A DNA stretch of 64,000 bases from Aralia elata (Eukaryota > Streptophyta > Magnoliopsida > Apiales > Araliaceae), in NCBI GenBank assembly GCA_034770075.1, contig CM068388.1, positions 63,906,365-63,970,364 of the forward strand, read 5' to 3'. Of the stretch, positions 1-11,169 are shown one piece after another. Made by a program: the position numbers and the translations under genes. Numbering within the stretch: position 1 is the stretch's first letter; every line of letters begins with the position of its first letter. The notes below the pieces were generated by a model, which was given only the letters and a program-made list of their open reading frames with translations, searched no databases and was not told the origin of the DNA.

Positions 1-236
1 TTATTTTCACATAACGTAGTCATCGTGATGATTGCAAGCTGTTTTATTCCAATGGATAGATGATAATGACCCCTGTAACAGTCTTTTTGATACTATTTTC
101 CACAGGGTTTGTCGTCGCCAGAATGCAGTGGGATGCTTGGAATCCTCGATCTTCCCACAGGATTGTTCGGTCGGTGGCTTCTTCTTTCGCTGATTGGGAC
201 GGTTTTGTCGGCCGTGACATAGCTAATGGCAGATGA

Positions 237-605
237 TCCTCCGGAGCGTTCCTGATCCTTATTATCCTTTCCGGTGTCGGCGGGCTTTGCGGAGGGTATT
301 CTGAGCCATTAGGTCCCTGTCCGTCCGGTGCTCACGCATCTCGATTACTCACCGAGGCTGAGAGGTATGCTGCTCTTGTTGAGAGAGATGCTGATATTCT
401 GGCCAGGGATGTTGCTCATGCTGATAGAGACGCCCTTGTATTGCAGACTAAGGCAATTATAGATGCTCACTCTGAGACCGTTAGCCGAGCCACTGCTTAT
501 TGGATCGCGTTCGACATGATGGGGCAGCAGATTGCAGGGAATGTCGATGCCTCAGATCTATCCACCACTTTATCCATCCTGCTTCGATTAGTTTCAAATT
601 GGTAG
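237..605 (+). pseudogene. Antisense ORF remnant in the Tat 3' region
   Basis: An open frame of about 122 codons without a clear ATG runs antisense to the element and ends in TAG at 603-605. Its middle part (354-480) is rich in Ala, Asp, Glu and Arg with an alternating pattern (EAERYAALVERDADILARD) suggesting a helical or coiled-coil segment; the end (about 530-602) is Leu/Ser rich. Tat elements are known to carry extra antisense ORFs between integrase and the 3' LTR, and this position and polarity fit. I cannot assign a domain, and the start may be lost or upstream of the window. Chance openness is the alternative. Confidence 0.4.
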
Positions 606-1131
606 ATCATTTTATTTCCTGCATAGACTATGTCAGTCTCATCGGTTATCAAAAGAGAAACCTTGTAACAAAATGACTTATTTATATAGACAGGTATTTA
701 GATTTAGTCGTTTTCCCCTTTTTGTCGTATCGTTGCCTTTCATTGGACCCTCATTTTATCCAGCTAACCATGATTTTGATATCTCGCCTTTCTTTCTCTT
801 CACAAGTCTTGATGGGGATTTGTCAGATATTGCCGCACCTCCTTTTGTCGATTTCATCGGCTGAGTCCTTTAGATTTGGGCTAACTGCTTGGTTGGGTTA
901 GGGTTAGGTCACTTAAGATGAAGCTGATCAGGTGGCTGGTTTTCGGAAAAGTTTCGAGGGTATAGGAAGGTTTTTCTGGCTATTGGGAATCGGGTTTTTT
1001 TGATGGAAGAAAGTGTTATTTTGTAAGGCATGGGGACCGTGCCATGATGGCTGCCTACGTACCCCCACACAAGTCGGGAGATCAGGTCCTACGTAGGTCG
1101 TTCGTTCTCCAAAACAGGGAGAGAAACGACG

Positions 1132-1171
<40 letters not shown>

Positions 1172-1358
1172 CATAGAAACCGCTTCATCAACCGAGTCAG
1201 AAATTTAGGGGCTGTGGGAACACCTCCCCGTCCATTTCTTGCAGTATGAGGGCTCCTCCGGACAGCACTTTCTTAATCACAAAAAGGCCCCTCCCAGTTC
1301 GGGCAAACTTCCCCTTGGCTTCGTCTTGACAAGGCATTTACTCTCTTTAAACACTAGG
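606..1358 (-). other. Non-coding 3' region of the Tat element
   Basis: No supportable ORF. Notable contents are a 34-base T run at 1135-1168 (an A run in element orientation), a 10-bp palindrome CCTACGTAGG at 1089-1098 with a related CCTACGTA at about 1053, and otherwise mixed sequence. The short ORFs here are low-complexity artefacts: the minus-strand frame at 928-1191 is a poly-lysine reading of the T run. Confidence 0.5.
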
Positions 1359-2291
1359 TCATTTTTCTTTGAATTTTCGAGGTCTTATCTTCTTGTCGTA
1401 TGATCGGGAGATCCTTTGCTGATATAACTGACCGTGTGCAAACACAGCGGCCACCCTCCTTTCATCAATTAGGGCCAATTGGTCGTACCGACTTTGCATC
1501 CAATCCTCCTCGTTTATCCGAGCATCAATCAAGATTCTGAGGGACGCCCATCTCAAACCTCAACTGGCAGAACCGCTTCCATTCCGTATACCAGAGCGTA
1601 CGGGGTTGCCCCTGTAGAAGTACGTACCGACGTTCTGTACGCCAGCAAGGTGAGAGGTAGCAGATCCGGCCATCCCCGATGATTAGCAGACATTTTTGCC
1701 ATGATCTTCTTGATATTCTTATTTGCAGCTTCCACTGCCCCATTCATCTTAGGACGGTAAATGACAGAATTGAGGTGTTTGATCTTAAACTGGTCGCATA
1801 ATCCCTTCATGAGGGCATTGTTCAAATTCTTGGCATTGTCAGAGACTAAAAACCTCAGGTTGCCCGTATCGGCAAATGACATTATTCCTGATGAAACCGA
1901 CGATGATCTCCTGAGTTACTTTGGGGAAAGAAGCTGCTTCTACCCATTTAGTGAAGTAATCGATCATGACGAATATAAATCGGTGGCCGTTGCTTGCTTT
2001 GGGCTCTATTGGTCCGATCACATCCATACCCCACATTGAGAATGGCCAAGGGGAGGTCATACAGTGCAGTTCATTGGGAGGCGCATGGATAACATTACCG
2101 TGCGCCTGGCATTGGTAACACCGCTTGACGTGATCATCACAGTCGGCTTTCAGCGTCAACCAGTAATGCCCCGTTCTCAAGATCTTCTTGGCCAGCATCG
2201 GCCCACTCATGTGTGGCCCACACACTCCACCATGTATTTCGTCCATAATCTTTTGGGCCTGCATTTCATTTACACATCGTAGCAATCCCAA
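1359..2291 (-). pseudogene. Tat integrase, broken by frameshifts
   Basis: Integrase inserts element cDNA into host DNA. Three overlapping frames cover it: 1839-2291 (HHCC zinc-binding region with HGGVCGPH and CYQC, then the first core Asp in GMDVIGP), 1553-1882 (second Asp in LVSDNAKNLN and the catalytic Glu in MNGAVEAANKNIKKI) and 1359-1556 (C-terminal domain, AYRTS..TPY just upstream). The D, D and E residues are all still readable. Frame changes near 1865 and 1555, and another near 2280 at the junction with aRNase H, prevent translation as one protein. The pattern RPKMNGAVEAANK is typical of Tat-lineage integrases. Confidence 0.85.
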
Positions 2292-3700
2292 ATTGGCATC
2301 CCTCTTGTACAGTAAATCTCCGCTCAGATAAAAATTTCATTGCCATCTTTTGAATTCTCAACCTCTCCGCTCGGCTGGCTTGGTCGGGAATGGATCTATC
2401 CCTCAGATATTCCCTTATGTCGTGATACCAAGGCTGCTTTGGCAGAACCCCCTCGTCCGATAGTACCGCCACGTGCTCCTCGTATGCCGGGGCGTTCTGC
2501 ACTGCTATCTCAATCTGTGGAACGTTCCTGCTCTTGATTGTGTGGACTAGAGAAGCTAAAGTCGCCAATGCATCGGCGAAATCATTCCGTCCCCGGGGGA
2601 TATGTCGGAAAGCGATATCTTCGTACTCTTGCATCAGTTGGATAACACAACGGTGGTATGGAAGCAACCGGAGCTCTTTAGTGCTGTACACCCCGATCGC
2701 TTGTCTGATTACCAGCTCCGAATCCCCGAACACTGCTAACCTTTTCACCCCCATATCGCGGGCCAAACGGAGTCCCAATATACATCCCTCATACTCAGCT
2801 GTGTTGTTTGAGTTACTGAACTGTAATTTAGTGGCTACGGGGTATTGCTCTCCTGTGATAGAGACCAAGGACTGCTCCGGCTCCTGCCCCCACCCCTCCG
2901 CATTCATGGCACTATCAAAATACAATTTCCAGAACTGCCCCTCGTCATCTTCTCTCGCGCGCAAGATCCAGAATACGTCTTCGCCCGGCAAAGGAGTGTC
3001 TAAAGGCTCCATTCCCCCTGATGGCGCTTCTGCCAATTGATCTGCAATTCCCTGCCCCTTCATGGCTTTCTGAGTTACGTATACAATGTCGAACTGCTGT
3101 AGAGATTAACTGCCATCTTGAAAGTCGACAGTTCAGCATGGGCCGTTCAAAGATATATTTCAGGGGATCCATCCTTGATATCAGGTACGTGGTGTGCCCG
3201 TGGAGATAATGCTGTAATCTCATTGCAGCCCAAGCCAAAGCACAACAGGTCCTTTCGATAGGGGTGTAATTCTGTTCACATCGGCTAAATCTCTTGCTGA
3301 GGTAATAAATGGCCTGCTCTTTGCCTGATTCATTCTTTTGCCCCAGCATACAGCCCATCGCAATGTCATTGACTGATATATACATGAATAGAGGGATCTC
3401 ATCCTTCGGGGGTACCAGCACGGGTGCTTCCGTCAGCTGCTTCTTAATGATCTGAAAGGCTTCCTGGCATTGCTCATTCCATTCTTGGGAGACATCTTTT
3501 CTTAACAGCTTGAAAATTGGCTCGCACGTGGTTGTCAAATGGGATATGAAGCGGCTGATGAAATTTATTCTTCCCAGAAATCCTCTTATTTCCTTTTCAG
3601 TGCGGGGTGCCGGCATATCCACAATGGCCTTAATCTTGGCCGGATCCAACTCGATGCCACGATCACTAACCAGGAATCCCAAGAGTTTGCCCGATTGCAC
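2266..3700 (-). pseudogene. Tat RNase H plus archaeal-type RNase H
   Basis: Two frames carry two RNase H domains. The frame 2945-3700 holds the end of RT and the ordinary RNase H (ending YIFERPMLNCRLSRWQLI). The frame 2266-3063 (265 codons) holds the second, archaeal-type RNase H: Asp50 in LYFDSAMN, Glu90 in NNTAEYEG, Asp114 in VFGDSEL and Asp164 in NDFADALA, i.e. the D-E-D-D set is present. A dual RNase H is known in Tat elements, where it is thought to aid removal of RNA from the RNA/DNA hybrid. A frame change near 3090 separates the two domains and another near 3710 separates the first from RT. Confidence 0.85.
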
Positions 3701-4686
3701 TCCGAAAGCACACTTTGCCGGATCCTTAAATTATATTTTCTGAGCCGGTCAAATAGCTTTTGGAGATGGGTCACATGATCAGATTCTATCTTTGACTTCA
3801 CGATAATGTCATCCACGTAGACCTCTATCTCCTTGTGCATCATATCGTGGAACAGGGCCATCATAGCTCTTTGATAAGTAGCCCCTGCATTTGTGAGACC
3901 GAAAGCCAACCGTCTATAGCAGAAAGTGCCCCAAGGGGTGATGAAGGCTGTTTTCTCCCGGTCCTCCTCTGCCACCATTATCTGATGATACCCCGCAAAG
4001 CAATCAACGAAAGAGTACATCTCGTATTGGGCTGTGTTATCCACCAATATGTGTATAAAAGGTACTGGGAAATTATCCTTGAGACTGGCCTTGTTCAGAT
4101 CTCTATAGTCAACACATACCCTCACCTTTCCTCCAGGCTTAGCCACTGGGACCACATTGGACAACCATTCTGGGTAGGTGGACACCATGATGATTCCAGC
4201 CCTGAACTGTTTGATGATCTCCTCCTTTACCTTCAAGCTCCATTCCGGTTTTAGCTTTCTTAGTTTTTGCTTGACGGGCTTGAAACCTTCCTTGATGGGC
4301 AGCTGGTGTACCACAATGTCGGTGGATAATCCGATCATGTCCTCATGAGACCAGGCGAACACATCCTCATACTGGCGTAGCAATTTGGTCATTTCTACTT
4401 TCTGGTTAGGGGTCAGGTCTGTCCCGATCTTGAGCTCTTTGGGTTGGTCAGGGGTTCCGATATTTATGGTGACGGTTTGGTCTAAGTTGGGTTTGGGTTT
4501 ATCCTCGACCCACCCTTTGATCTCGTCAGGCGCGTCATCGTAATCTGTCTCGTCCTGCTCAATACCCATTAAATCGAAATCCAGCTCAATATCAAAATCA
4601 TAGTCATCATTCAAATTTGAGGGATCGCTTGTTAAGCAAGGAATACTCAAATTGGTACACCTGACATTGAAACAAAATACTGTCAT
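3586..4686 (-). pseudogene. Tat reverse transcriptase, C-terminal frameshift
   Basis: A 366-codon frame. Residues about 30-70 are very acidic (a linker following the protease); the RT core starts near residue 105. Catalytic aspartates are readable: D228 in SFVDCFAGYHQI and D292/D293 in EVYVDDIIVKS. PVAKPGGKVRVCVDYRDLNKA (residues about 180-200) is the standard Ty3 RT signature. After LRKYNLR (near 3730) the reading leaves the family pattern and the true continuation lies in the frame 2945-3700, so there is a single-nucleotide-type frameshift. Protease (4829-6472) is separated by 142 bp without coding features. Confidence 0.87.
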
Positions 4687-4828
4687 ATATATAATTCATC
4701 TTTCCACAATGATCGCTCTTAAAATAACATGACAAAATAACATAGTTATGCAAAATATAAAATAAAGAACCAAAACTGGTAGACATTCATCCCCCGCTCT
4801 CCGGGGTCTACCACCCCGGCACCATGTT

Positions 4829-6472
4829 TTACCCTTGTCTGGATATTATTGGCTCCGCCGTCCAGTTATCGGTGGTCAGATTAGCCGGGAGGCGACATAT
4901 GACCGACGACTGTGTTCCAGGGACTTCCTTGACGACTACCGCCACATCGTATCCGTCCTCCCTCACAGCCTTATTAGGGATAACTAACCCTGCCCAATCG
5001 ATGACAGGCACACTCTGTAGGGCTCCCGACGTTGTGGCCGTATCCTTCCCCTCTCCAATGTTTATTGATGGTCCAGAGATATAGCATTTGGTTTCGAACT
5101 GCTGCATGACCTCCCGCAGGAAACTCTTCCTTTTGACTGACTCATCATCCGCAGGAGTTAATTCTTTACCTTCTAATTCGGACACGGGCTTGTCTGTCCC
5201 TTGTTCATTGTGGACCTTCGGCATTAGGATTCCGGTCGATCGAAATGGGATTTCCCTTCGCGAGTGGTTCCGCTCTATGCCTCCATGATATCCCAACCCT
5301 GCCCTGCCTGTCTGGTTGGGCAGCTGAATAGGCGTGGAAATTCCTTGGCTGTCTTTTCCCAACCCCTTCCCAGGTTGAAACTTCATCTTCATCATTTCTC
5401 TAGCAACGAAGGTGAGCTCAGGGGAGGCTTTCGATTTTATGGCTGGAGCTCCCAGACCTCTATAGTGGGGAGAGCTGATTTCCAGTGCTTGAAAACTGGC
5501 AGGCGCCGCGGATTCGTCCACATTGATTACTGGCAGACCATTCTTGGACGGGAAAGGGTCATTACGCTCTGCGGAGATTGTTACCAGATTCCCGCTGACG
5601 ATGAACTTGATTTGTTGGTGTAGTGTAGAGGGAACTGCCCCAGCCATATGTATCCATGGTCTTCCCAATAACATGTTATAACTGGCGGAGATATCCAGGA
5701 CCTGAAAGGAAATATCGAAAGTACACGGCCCTATCTCCACGGGCAACTCTATTTCTCCCATTGTATCCTTCCGGGATCCATCGAAGGCTCGTACCACCAC
5801 ATGACTATCCCGCAGGCGTTTAGGATTGATGTTCATTTTCCTTAGCGTACTGAGGGGACAAATATTCAGTGCTGATCCCCCATCAATCAGCACCCCATTC
5901 ATGACATACCCTGATGAGATCACTGCGATGTGCAGCGGTTTCCGATGCCCCCTTCCCTCTTTCAGGATATCATCATCTGTGAATGATAGCACATTGTTCT
6001 CTAGCAGATGGTCCACAAGGCGGCCGAAACTTTCTTGGCTAATTGTCTTGGGAATGTGAGCCTCCCCTAGGACTTTGGCCAAGATTCTGCAGTGGTCGTT
6101 GGATGATAACACCAAATCCATGATCGATGTTAGAGTCGATTCCTCGCTCACCGTCTTGGTCCCCCTTACTTCCGGATGATCCATCTTTTCCAAGAACTCC
6201 ACGGCTTTCTCCTCGGATATCCTCTCGTTATCCTTTCTCTTACTCTTGAGGACTCTTCCTGGAAGATACAAGGGATTCCCCTTTGATGTTACGGAAGCAC
6301 AACTGGCCGCCTCCTCTAATACACCCCCGTAGTTCCACGGTACTGTTTTTAGACTGCAAATAGGGATCTGTGGTCTTGCTGCGATGATGAGAGGTTTTGG
6401 AGCCGCTAACTTGATAGGCCCCCCTGTGATACTCCGGCTTGCACCCGTCAACCTAATCGGTGCCCCTTGCAT
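4829..6472 (-). CDS. Tat aspartic protease with G-patch-like tail
   Basis: Intact 547-codon frame, the only unbroken coding part of this element. The retropepsin active site is VLIDGGSALN with Asp197 (IDGG instead of the usual DTG/DSG), and the flap/second motif is YNMLLGRPWIH around Gly270. Residues about 358-396 (MMKMKFQPGKGLGK then GRAGLGY) look like a G-patch, a glycine-rich RNA-binding motif that follows protease in some retroelements. The N-terminal 160 residues are a spacer from the gag boundary; gag ends six bases upstream at 6479. Protease would mature the Gag-Pol precursor inside virus-like particles. It is on its own here because the flanking frames are broken. Confidence 0.82.
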   Translation of the reverse strand: MQGAPIRLTGASRSITGGPIKLAAPKPLIIAARPQIPICSLKTVPWNYGGVLEEAASCASVTSKGNPLYLPGRVLKSKRKDNERISEEKAVEFLEKMDHPEVRGTKTVSEESTLTSIMDLVLSSNDHCRILAKVLGEAHIPKTISQESFGRLVDHLLENNVLSFTDDDILKEGRGHRKPLHIAVISSGYVMNGVLIDGGSALNICPLSTLRKMNINPKRLRDSHVVVRAFDGSRKDTMGEIELPVEIGPCTFDISFQVLDISASYNMLLGRPWIHMAGAVPSTLHQQIKFIVSGNLVTISAERNDPFPSKNGLPVINVDESAAPASFQALEISSPHYRGLGAPAIKSKASPELTFVAREMMKMKFQPGKGLGKDSQGISTPIQLPNQTGRAGLGYHGGIERNHSRREIPFRSTGILMPKVHNEQGTDKPVSELEGKELTPADDESVKRKSFLREVMQQFETKCYISGPSINIGEGKDTATTSGALQSVPVIDWAGLVIPNKAVREDGYDVAVVVKEVPGTQSSVICRLPANLTTDNWTAEPIISRQG

Positions 6473-6478
6473 ATTCTC

Positions 6479-8039
6479 CTAACTACTCGTCATGCCAACC
6501 ATCTCATAAATCCCTATCATATAATTTTGCCTTGGCGGTCCCTCGGTTTCGATGGCTTCCACCATATTGACCCCTCCCCCATCATGCTTCGGTAGGGGAT
6601 TGATTTTAACATTTGGCGGCTCGGGCTGTTCCACCACGATTTCCCCGCTATCAATCAGGTTTTGAATTATGTGTTTCAGCGTCCAACATTCCTGAGTGTC
6701 ATGACCCGGGGAACCCGAATGATATGCACACTTTTTACTAGGGTCAAATTTTCTTCCCTTCGGGTCACACAGAGGTGCCAAATCGACAATCTTCCCCTGT
6801 GATATCAATATTGCCAAAATCTGCTCAAGAGGCTCCCCAAGCGGGGTGAATACCCGCTTCTGTGTGGTCTCAAACCTCCTTCGTCCGTCCGTTCTGGGAT
6901 TATCAAAATTAGGTTGTCGGGGCGGCACAAATCTCTGTATTTGTACAGGGGGGCTATTCTCCACTTTCCTGGATGATCCCTGCAGCACGAGAGAGACATC
7001 TTCCTCTTTTCGCTTTTGGGGCCTGCGGGAAGTACTGCCATAATTCCCACTTTGGATTTGTTCCGCAGCCGTTTCAAGAGCCGTGAAGTCCCGGATTTTA
7101 CCCGATTTCAACCCCATATCCACCATTTCTCCGTGTTTTAATCATTTCGGCGAAAGGTCTTCCAATCCCCGATATGACCCGCTCATAATAAGGTGCCTCC
7201 TGTATATCCACAAAGGTCATCACCATCTCTGACTCACTCATTGGAGGATTCACTTGTGCGGCCATACCCCTCCATCGTTGGGCATAGTCCCTGAAGGTTT
7301 CCCTTGGTTGCTTCTTGATTTTTGTCATTTGATATCTATCAGGGGCCATCTGTGCCTGAAAGCTATACTGTGTCAGAAAGGTATGGGCCAGCTCCTCCCA
7401 ATTATGAATCCGGGCATTATCGAGACGGGCATACCAGATCCTCGCCTCCCCCGTCAAGCTTTTCTGGAATAATTGCATCCTTAGTCCTTCGTCTTCCGCA
7501 TAGGACCCCAGTTCTCCAATATATATTTTAAGGTGAGTGTAAGGATCCCCTTTCCCATTGTATTTCTCGAATTCGGGGATCTTAAATTTCTCTGGATATC
7601 TGGGTCCGGGGAAGACACACAAATCTGCATAATTAACCCTACCCAGGGAGCCTATGCCTTTTAGAGATTGGATGCTCTCCTCCATCTGCTTCATTTTCCT
7701 GCGAAGGTCATCAGTATCTCCCTCCTCTGGAATCGTGATTACTGTCTTGTTGAGGGCAGGAATGACCTTTGGGAGGATCGGCTCGTCCTTAAGCTGATGT
7801 TGGTTATTTTTGAATAGGATTGCATCATCCTTAGGAGGATTCTGGTCACCCCCTGGCGGTGGTACATTGTGCGGTCCCTGGTTTGACGGATCCTGTCTGA
7901 TTAAGAACTGTTCTTTTAGCATTGTGGCCATTTCCATCATCTGCTTCCTAAAGTCATCAAACTCTTCCCGAGACACAGAACTATGATTGGGGAGATCAGC
8001 CATTTCAGAGGTAGAGACCTGGGCCTTTTTAGACTGCAA
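6479..8039 (-). pseudogene. Tat gag, one frameshift
   Basis: Gag is the particle-forming structural protein. The frame 7098-8039 (313 codons) has an N-terminal helical segment (REEFDDFRKQMMEMATMLKE) and the plant Gag core (FKIPEFEKYNGKGDPYTHL, then EARIWYARLDNARIHNWEEL). It runs into the wrong frame at about 7126-7140, and the protein continues in 6479-7126, which carries a zinc knuckle variant C133-H136-H142-C147 (CX2HX5HX4C) followed by WTLKHIIQNLIDSG, typical of Tat Gag. One extra base near 7134 explains the break. The start at 8039 is chosen because it is the first in-frame ATG after the leader; a second Met at residue 13 is equally plausible. Confidence 0.85.
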
Positions 8040-8762
8040 ACGCGTTCGAGGAGCAATCCTACAGGGGAAAACGGTTTAAAGTTTAGTCTAGGGAAATGAG
8101 AGATGTGGATGCATGCTCAAACTGTAAATTTTGTGATTTTAGGGTCTTTTAATCTTTCCCTTGCAAAACCAAATGTTAGCAGTCTTTTATTGCAATAATC
8201 AATGCTAGACGTGAATTAGGAAGTTCCCAGCTGTTCCCTGCAACCATAGAGGTTAGTACCTTCTTTTAGCAACAGGGGATGTAAATGATATTGCATTGGA
8301 TCATGACATTTAATACGCGTAAACGTAAAAGGGCATGAAGAGACTTTTCCTGCGTTGGGTTAATCTGAGGCTGACCTATCCTAAGGTTACTCTCACGGGC
8401 TTTTCGGCATGAAGGTTCCCAAATCTTCGCAATCTACTCGTTTGAGCCCTTTCGATTGGAGTGGATTTGAGTGGTGCGTTTCCTGAGCCATCTCCGGGGA
8501 GCAGCCCCTTCGAGTCCAGTAATAAGCAACCGACGGGTTCGCCTCAGGAGGAGGTACTCTCTCAACATACATTCACATTCATCGTCCTCACCGTATGCAT
8601 ATGATTACTTTAAAGTAAAGCAATTCAAATCATTCATTTATTGGGCAAAAACACACATTCACACAACAAAAGAAAAAATCAAAATATCGCACACACACAC
8701 ATTTTATGAATTTTAAAGGATAGGACAGCATCAAGATTTGAACGCGGCTTAAGCCCTCTAAT
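8040..8762 (-). other. Untranslated leader of the Tat element
   Basis: The stretch between PBS and gag start has no supportable ORF. It includes a short CA repeat (about 8687-8702). It would contain the packaging signal, but I cannot point to one. Confidence 0.55.
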
Positions 8763-8781
8763 GTCCCCAGCAGAGTCGCCA
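8763..8781 (-). other. Primer binding site, probably tRNA-Arg
   Basis: On the minus strand the sequence TGGCGACTCTGCTGGGGAC begins two bases after the LTR end. It would pair with the 3' end of a tRNA ending CAGAGTCG-CCA, which fits a plant tRNA-Arg as used by Ogre-type elements. The tRNA identity is from memory of the family. Confidence 0.75.
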
Positions 8782-8783
8782 GC

Positions 8784-10909
8784 TGTCGACGCCGGTTTTT
8801 CGCCCTTCCGATTTTAGCCTTTTATTAGGTGCCTTTTTGGGAAAAGGTCGGCTTGACTGTCGACGGGGTTTTGAAAGATCGCTTTTTATGATGAGCCAAT
8901 TAACCAGAGTCGCCAGTTGGTATATTTGAAATGGATGTACCAACTCATCCGAGTTTTCGTTTTTTTATAAATTGCTGGCTCATATGTGACTCCGAATTAA
9001 TTGGTCTGCGAATTGAGATTCCTAGAGTTCGGGGGCTTGCTTAAGTGAGGGGAAGGTGTTAGGCACCCCTCGACTTCCGTGAAAACACGGTTACCGCAAT
9101 CTTGATGCTTTTCCTATCCTTTAAATCCTTAGAATGTGTGTGTGTGCGCGCGTATGTGTGTGTGTGTGCTTATGCGAATGTTTGTGGTGAGTTTTGTATG
9201 AGAGAAAACCATTTGGGTTTTTATGACAAGTCGTGTTTTGCTTTGAGAATGCTTTAGAACGTCCTTCGACCTATATGAGAGAGCTTTATTCTTTATGAGA
9301 AATGTTTGATTTTAATTGTCAAAAGCTATGAGGTTTTCATTAGGTGTCGTTTTGGCAAAACAAGAGTTTTAAACCTTTGTCAAAATAGGAATCGAGATCT
9401 ATACGTTGCTTTCATAGATGAAATGATGGGCAATTTCTAGGATCTCTTTAACCCTATGCATGAAGATTTAATGAAAACGTCATTTTATTTATCAAACCAT
9501 TTTTTGTGATATTTGAAAATGATGTCTTCTTTAGCTTTCTTGTTGAATAGGAATCGACATTCGTTAGCATTCTCAATTTTAAGCCTCGTGATGCTAACAA
9601 CCTAATTTGATTGATTTTTATGAAGATCTTTATCATTTAGTTTTGAAATCAATTTTTTTGTGTCATAAATCAAATAAAGCAATAAAACGCGTGGGGGTTA
9701 TTCATGGGCATGTAAGCCATCAAAATAACCCCAAACGCCCACCATCACATATTTCATTATTATGGGGCCTTAAACCCGATTATCGCCTTGGCGTCGTTTT
9801 AAGGCCCGGCGATTACATATTTTCAATAACGGATACATCCACCCGATTACATACATTCAAAAATGTCCATCATCGGATTTGGACCACGGGGTCGCATTCC
9901 TAGGCTCACATCCGAACTTATTGTACAACCACCAAATGGATGTAGCGAAAATAAACAACAACGGGATGCCTAACACTCTATGATGTCTTACAAGGATGAT
10001 TGAAATATACTACGAATGATACATTGCCATACGAACTCTATTTTTGCACCAAACGGATATCATCGGGTTATTAGGGGAATTTCATTCCGATGAGACCCTC
10101 ACTAATAATCCCTAATCCATGGCTTCACAATAATATGTAGGAAAAAAACTATATTTAAGGTAATTTGGATGACCCAAAAGCTTGGCCAAAATGGTATAAC
10201 AAAATGTTAAAACAAAAGATTTATCACCTTGTAAATGATCCCCACAATATGTATGAATTTGTGTATTGAGTAGAGTAGAAAAATATGGAATACAATCTCA
10301 CAAAATAGGTACAATTCCTTACTATTTCTCACTCTTTTCTCTCTTAATTTTGCTGTTTTCTTCCTCTTTTTCTTCCTCTCCCCGAGCTCCTTTTCCTGCT
10401 GAATCCCTCTCTCATTTCCTGTATGCGAACTGGCCTAATAAGGCACTGCCAAGGGCAGCAGCAGATCTATCTGGGGCTGGCCGCAGATAGATCTGCGGCT
10501 GGCCCTTGGTTCTCCCCCCAGCCGCGCTCGAGTCCCGTGCGCTTCGAGTCCCGTGCTGCCTCGAGTTCCGTCCTTGGCCGCGAATTGATCTGCGGCTGAC
10601 TGTGCTGATTTTCTCGTTTTTCGTGCCTCGTCTCGATTTTCGTGTTGTACCGTTGGTTTCCGCTGACGGGTTTGCGTTCGGCAGTCCGGGAACCGTCGGG
10701 AAACGTGCCACGTCATCCGGGTAAGCACAGTGATCAGTAACTGACTCTCGACATTCGCTTGTTGTCGTGTCGGCTTCAATATCATCCTGTTGTGGTGGCT
10801 TTGAGGGTTCGTCTTTATGTCCACCTTTTATTCTCGTGTGCCGGGTCAATTGACGATTTTGCCCTCCTGCCAGGGTTAGTATAGGAAATGCAAAAATCGG
10901 GTGTCTACA
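8784..10909 (-). repeat. 5' LTR of the Tat element
   Basis: 2126 bp, from TGTAGACACCCG (minus-strand start at 10909) to TCGACA (end at 8784), directly next to the PBS. It contains a GT-rich microsatellite (about 9129-9170), an inverted repeat GGGCCTTAAA/TTTAAGGCCC (9765-9774 and 9798-9807), and a GC-rich block with repeated CGAGTCCCGTGC-like units at about 10440-10700. The partner LTR is outside the window, so the ends rest on the TG..CA rule and PBS position. Confidence 0.8.
10461..10496. repeat. Perfect 13-bp inverted repeat in the Tat LTR
   Basis: GCAGATCTATCTG (10461-10473) and its exact reverse complement CAGATAGATCTGC (10484-10496), separated by 10 bp. It lies inside the GC-rich block of the LTR near its outer (U3) end. 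Confidence 0.85.
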
Positions 10910-11169
10910 GCGAGCTAGCTGGTGATGCAGATCGCGAGCGGGGGATGATGACGATGATTTTCAGACACCAGAGCACTGACGTCGACCCCCATCCGATGAT
11001 TCTCCTCATAGTGGTGGTACTACAAACTTGGGTTGATATTTTGTATAACATTTACTTAGATGTTTTGTAAAACATTGTATATTTGTTTGTTTTATGTTGA
11101 TCATCATAGTTTAGCTTGATTTTTATAAATTAATGTATTTTACTTTAGTATTGTAAATCATTGAAGTTA
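10910..11169. other. Unassigned spacer next to the Tat element
   Basis: About 260 bp between the Tat LTR and the chromovirus LTR fragment. One plus frame reads an Asp-rich, Ser/Pro/Gly-rich stretch ending in TGA near 11040, which could be the tail of a decayed protein, but no family is recognisable. The rest is AT-rich. Confidence 0.35.

Larger units (their letters stand above)
1..10909 (-). mobile_element. Tat/Ogre-like Ty3 retrotransposon, 3' end outside window
   Basis: Minus-strand Ty3/gypsy element. Reading from high to low coordinates it has a 5' LTR (8784-10909), a PBS, gag, protease, RT, RNase H, a second archaeal-type RNase H and integrase, followed by at least 1.36 kb of 3' sequence. 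The second RNase H between the usual RNase H and the integrase is diagnostic of the Tat lineage (Ogre, Retand and relatives). No copy of the LTR occurs at positions 1-1358, so the 3' LTR lies left of the window. The flank to the right of the LTR is GCGAG (10910-10914), the expected target-site duplication, which cannot be tested here. Frameshifts in gag, RT/RNase H and integrase make it non-autonomous. Confidence 0.9.

Noticed and set aside
928..1191. Minus-strand 87-codon ORF
   Set aside because: Largely a poly-lysine reading of the 34-base T run in the Tat 3' region.
10412..10849. 145- and 129-codon minus-strand ORFs in the Tat LTR
   Set aside because: Two frames of the same GC-rich LTR segment; Arg/Gln/Thr-rich, no recognisable domain, position in U3.
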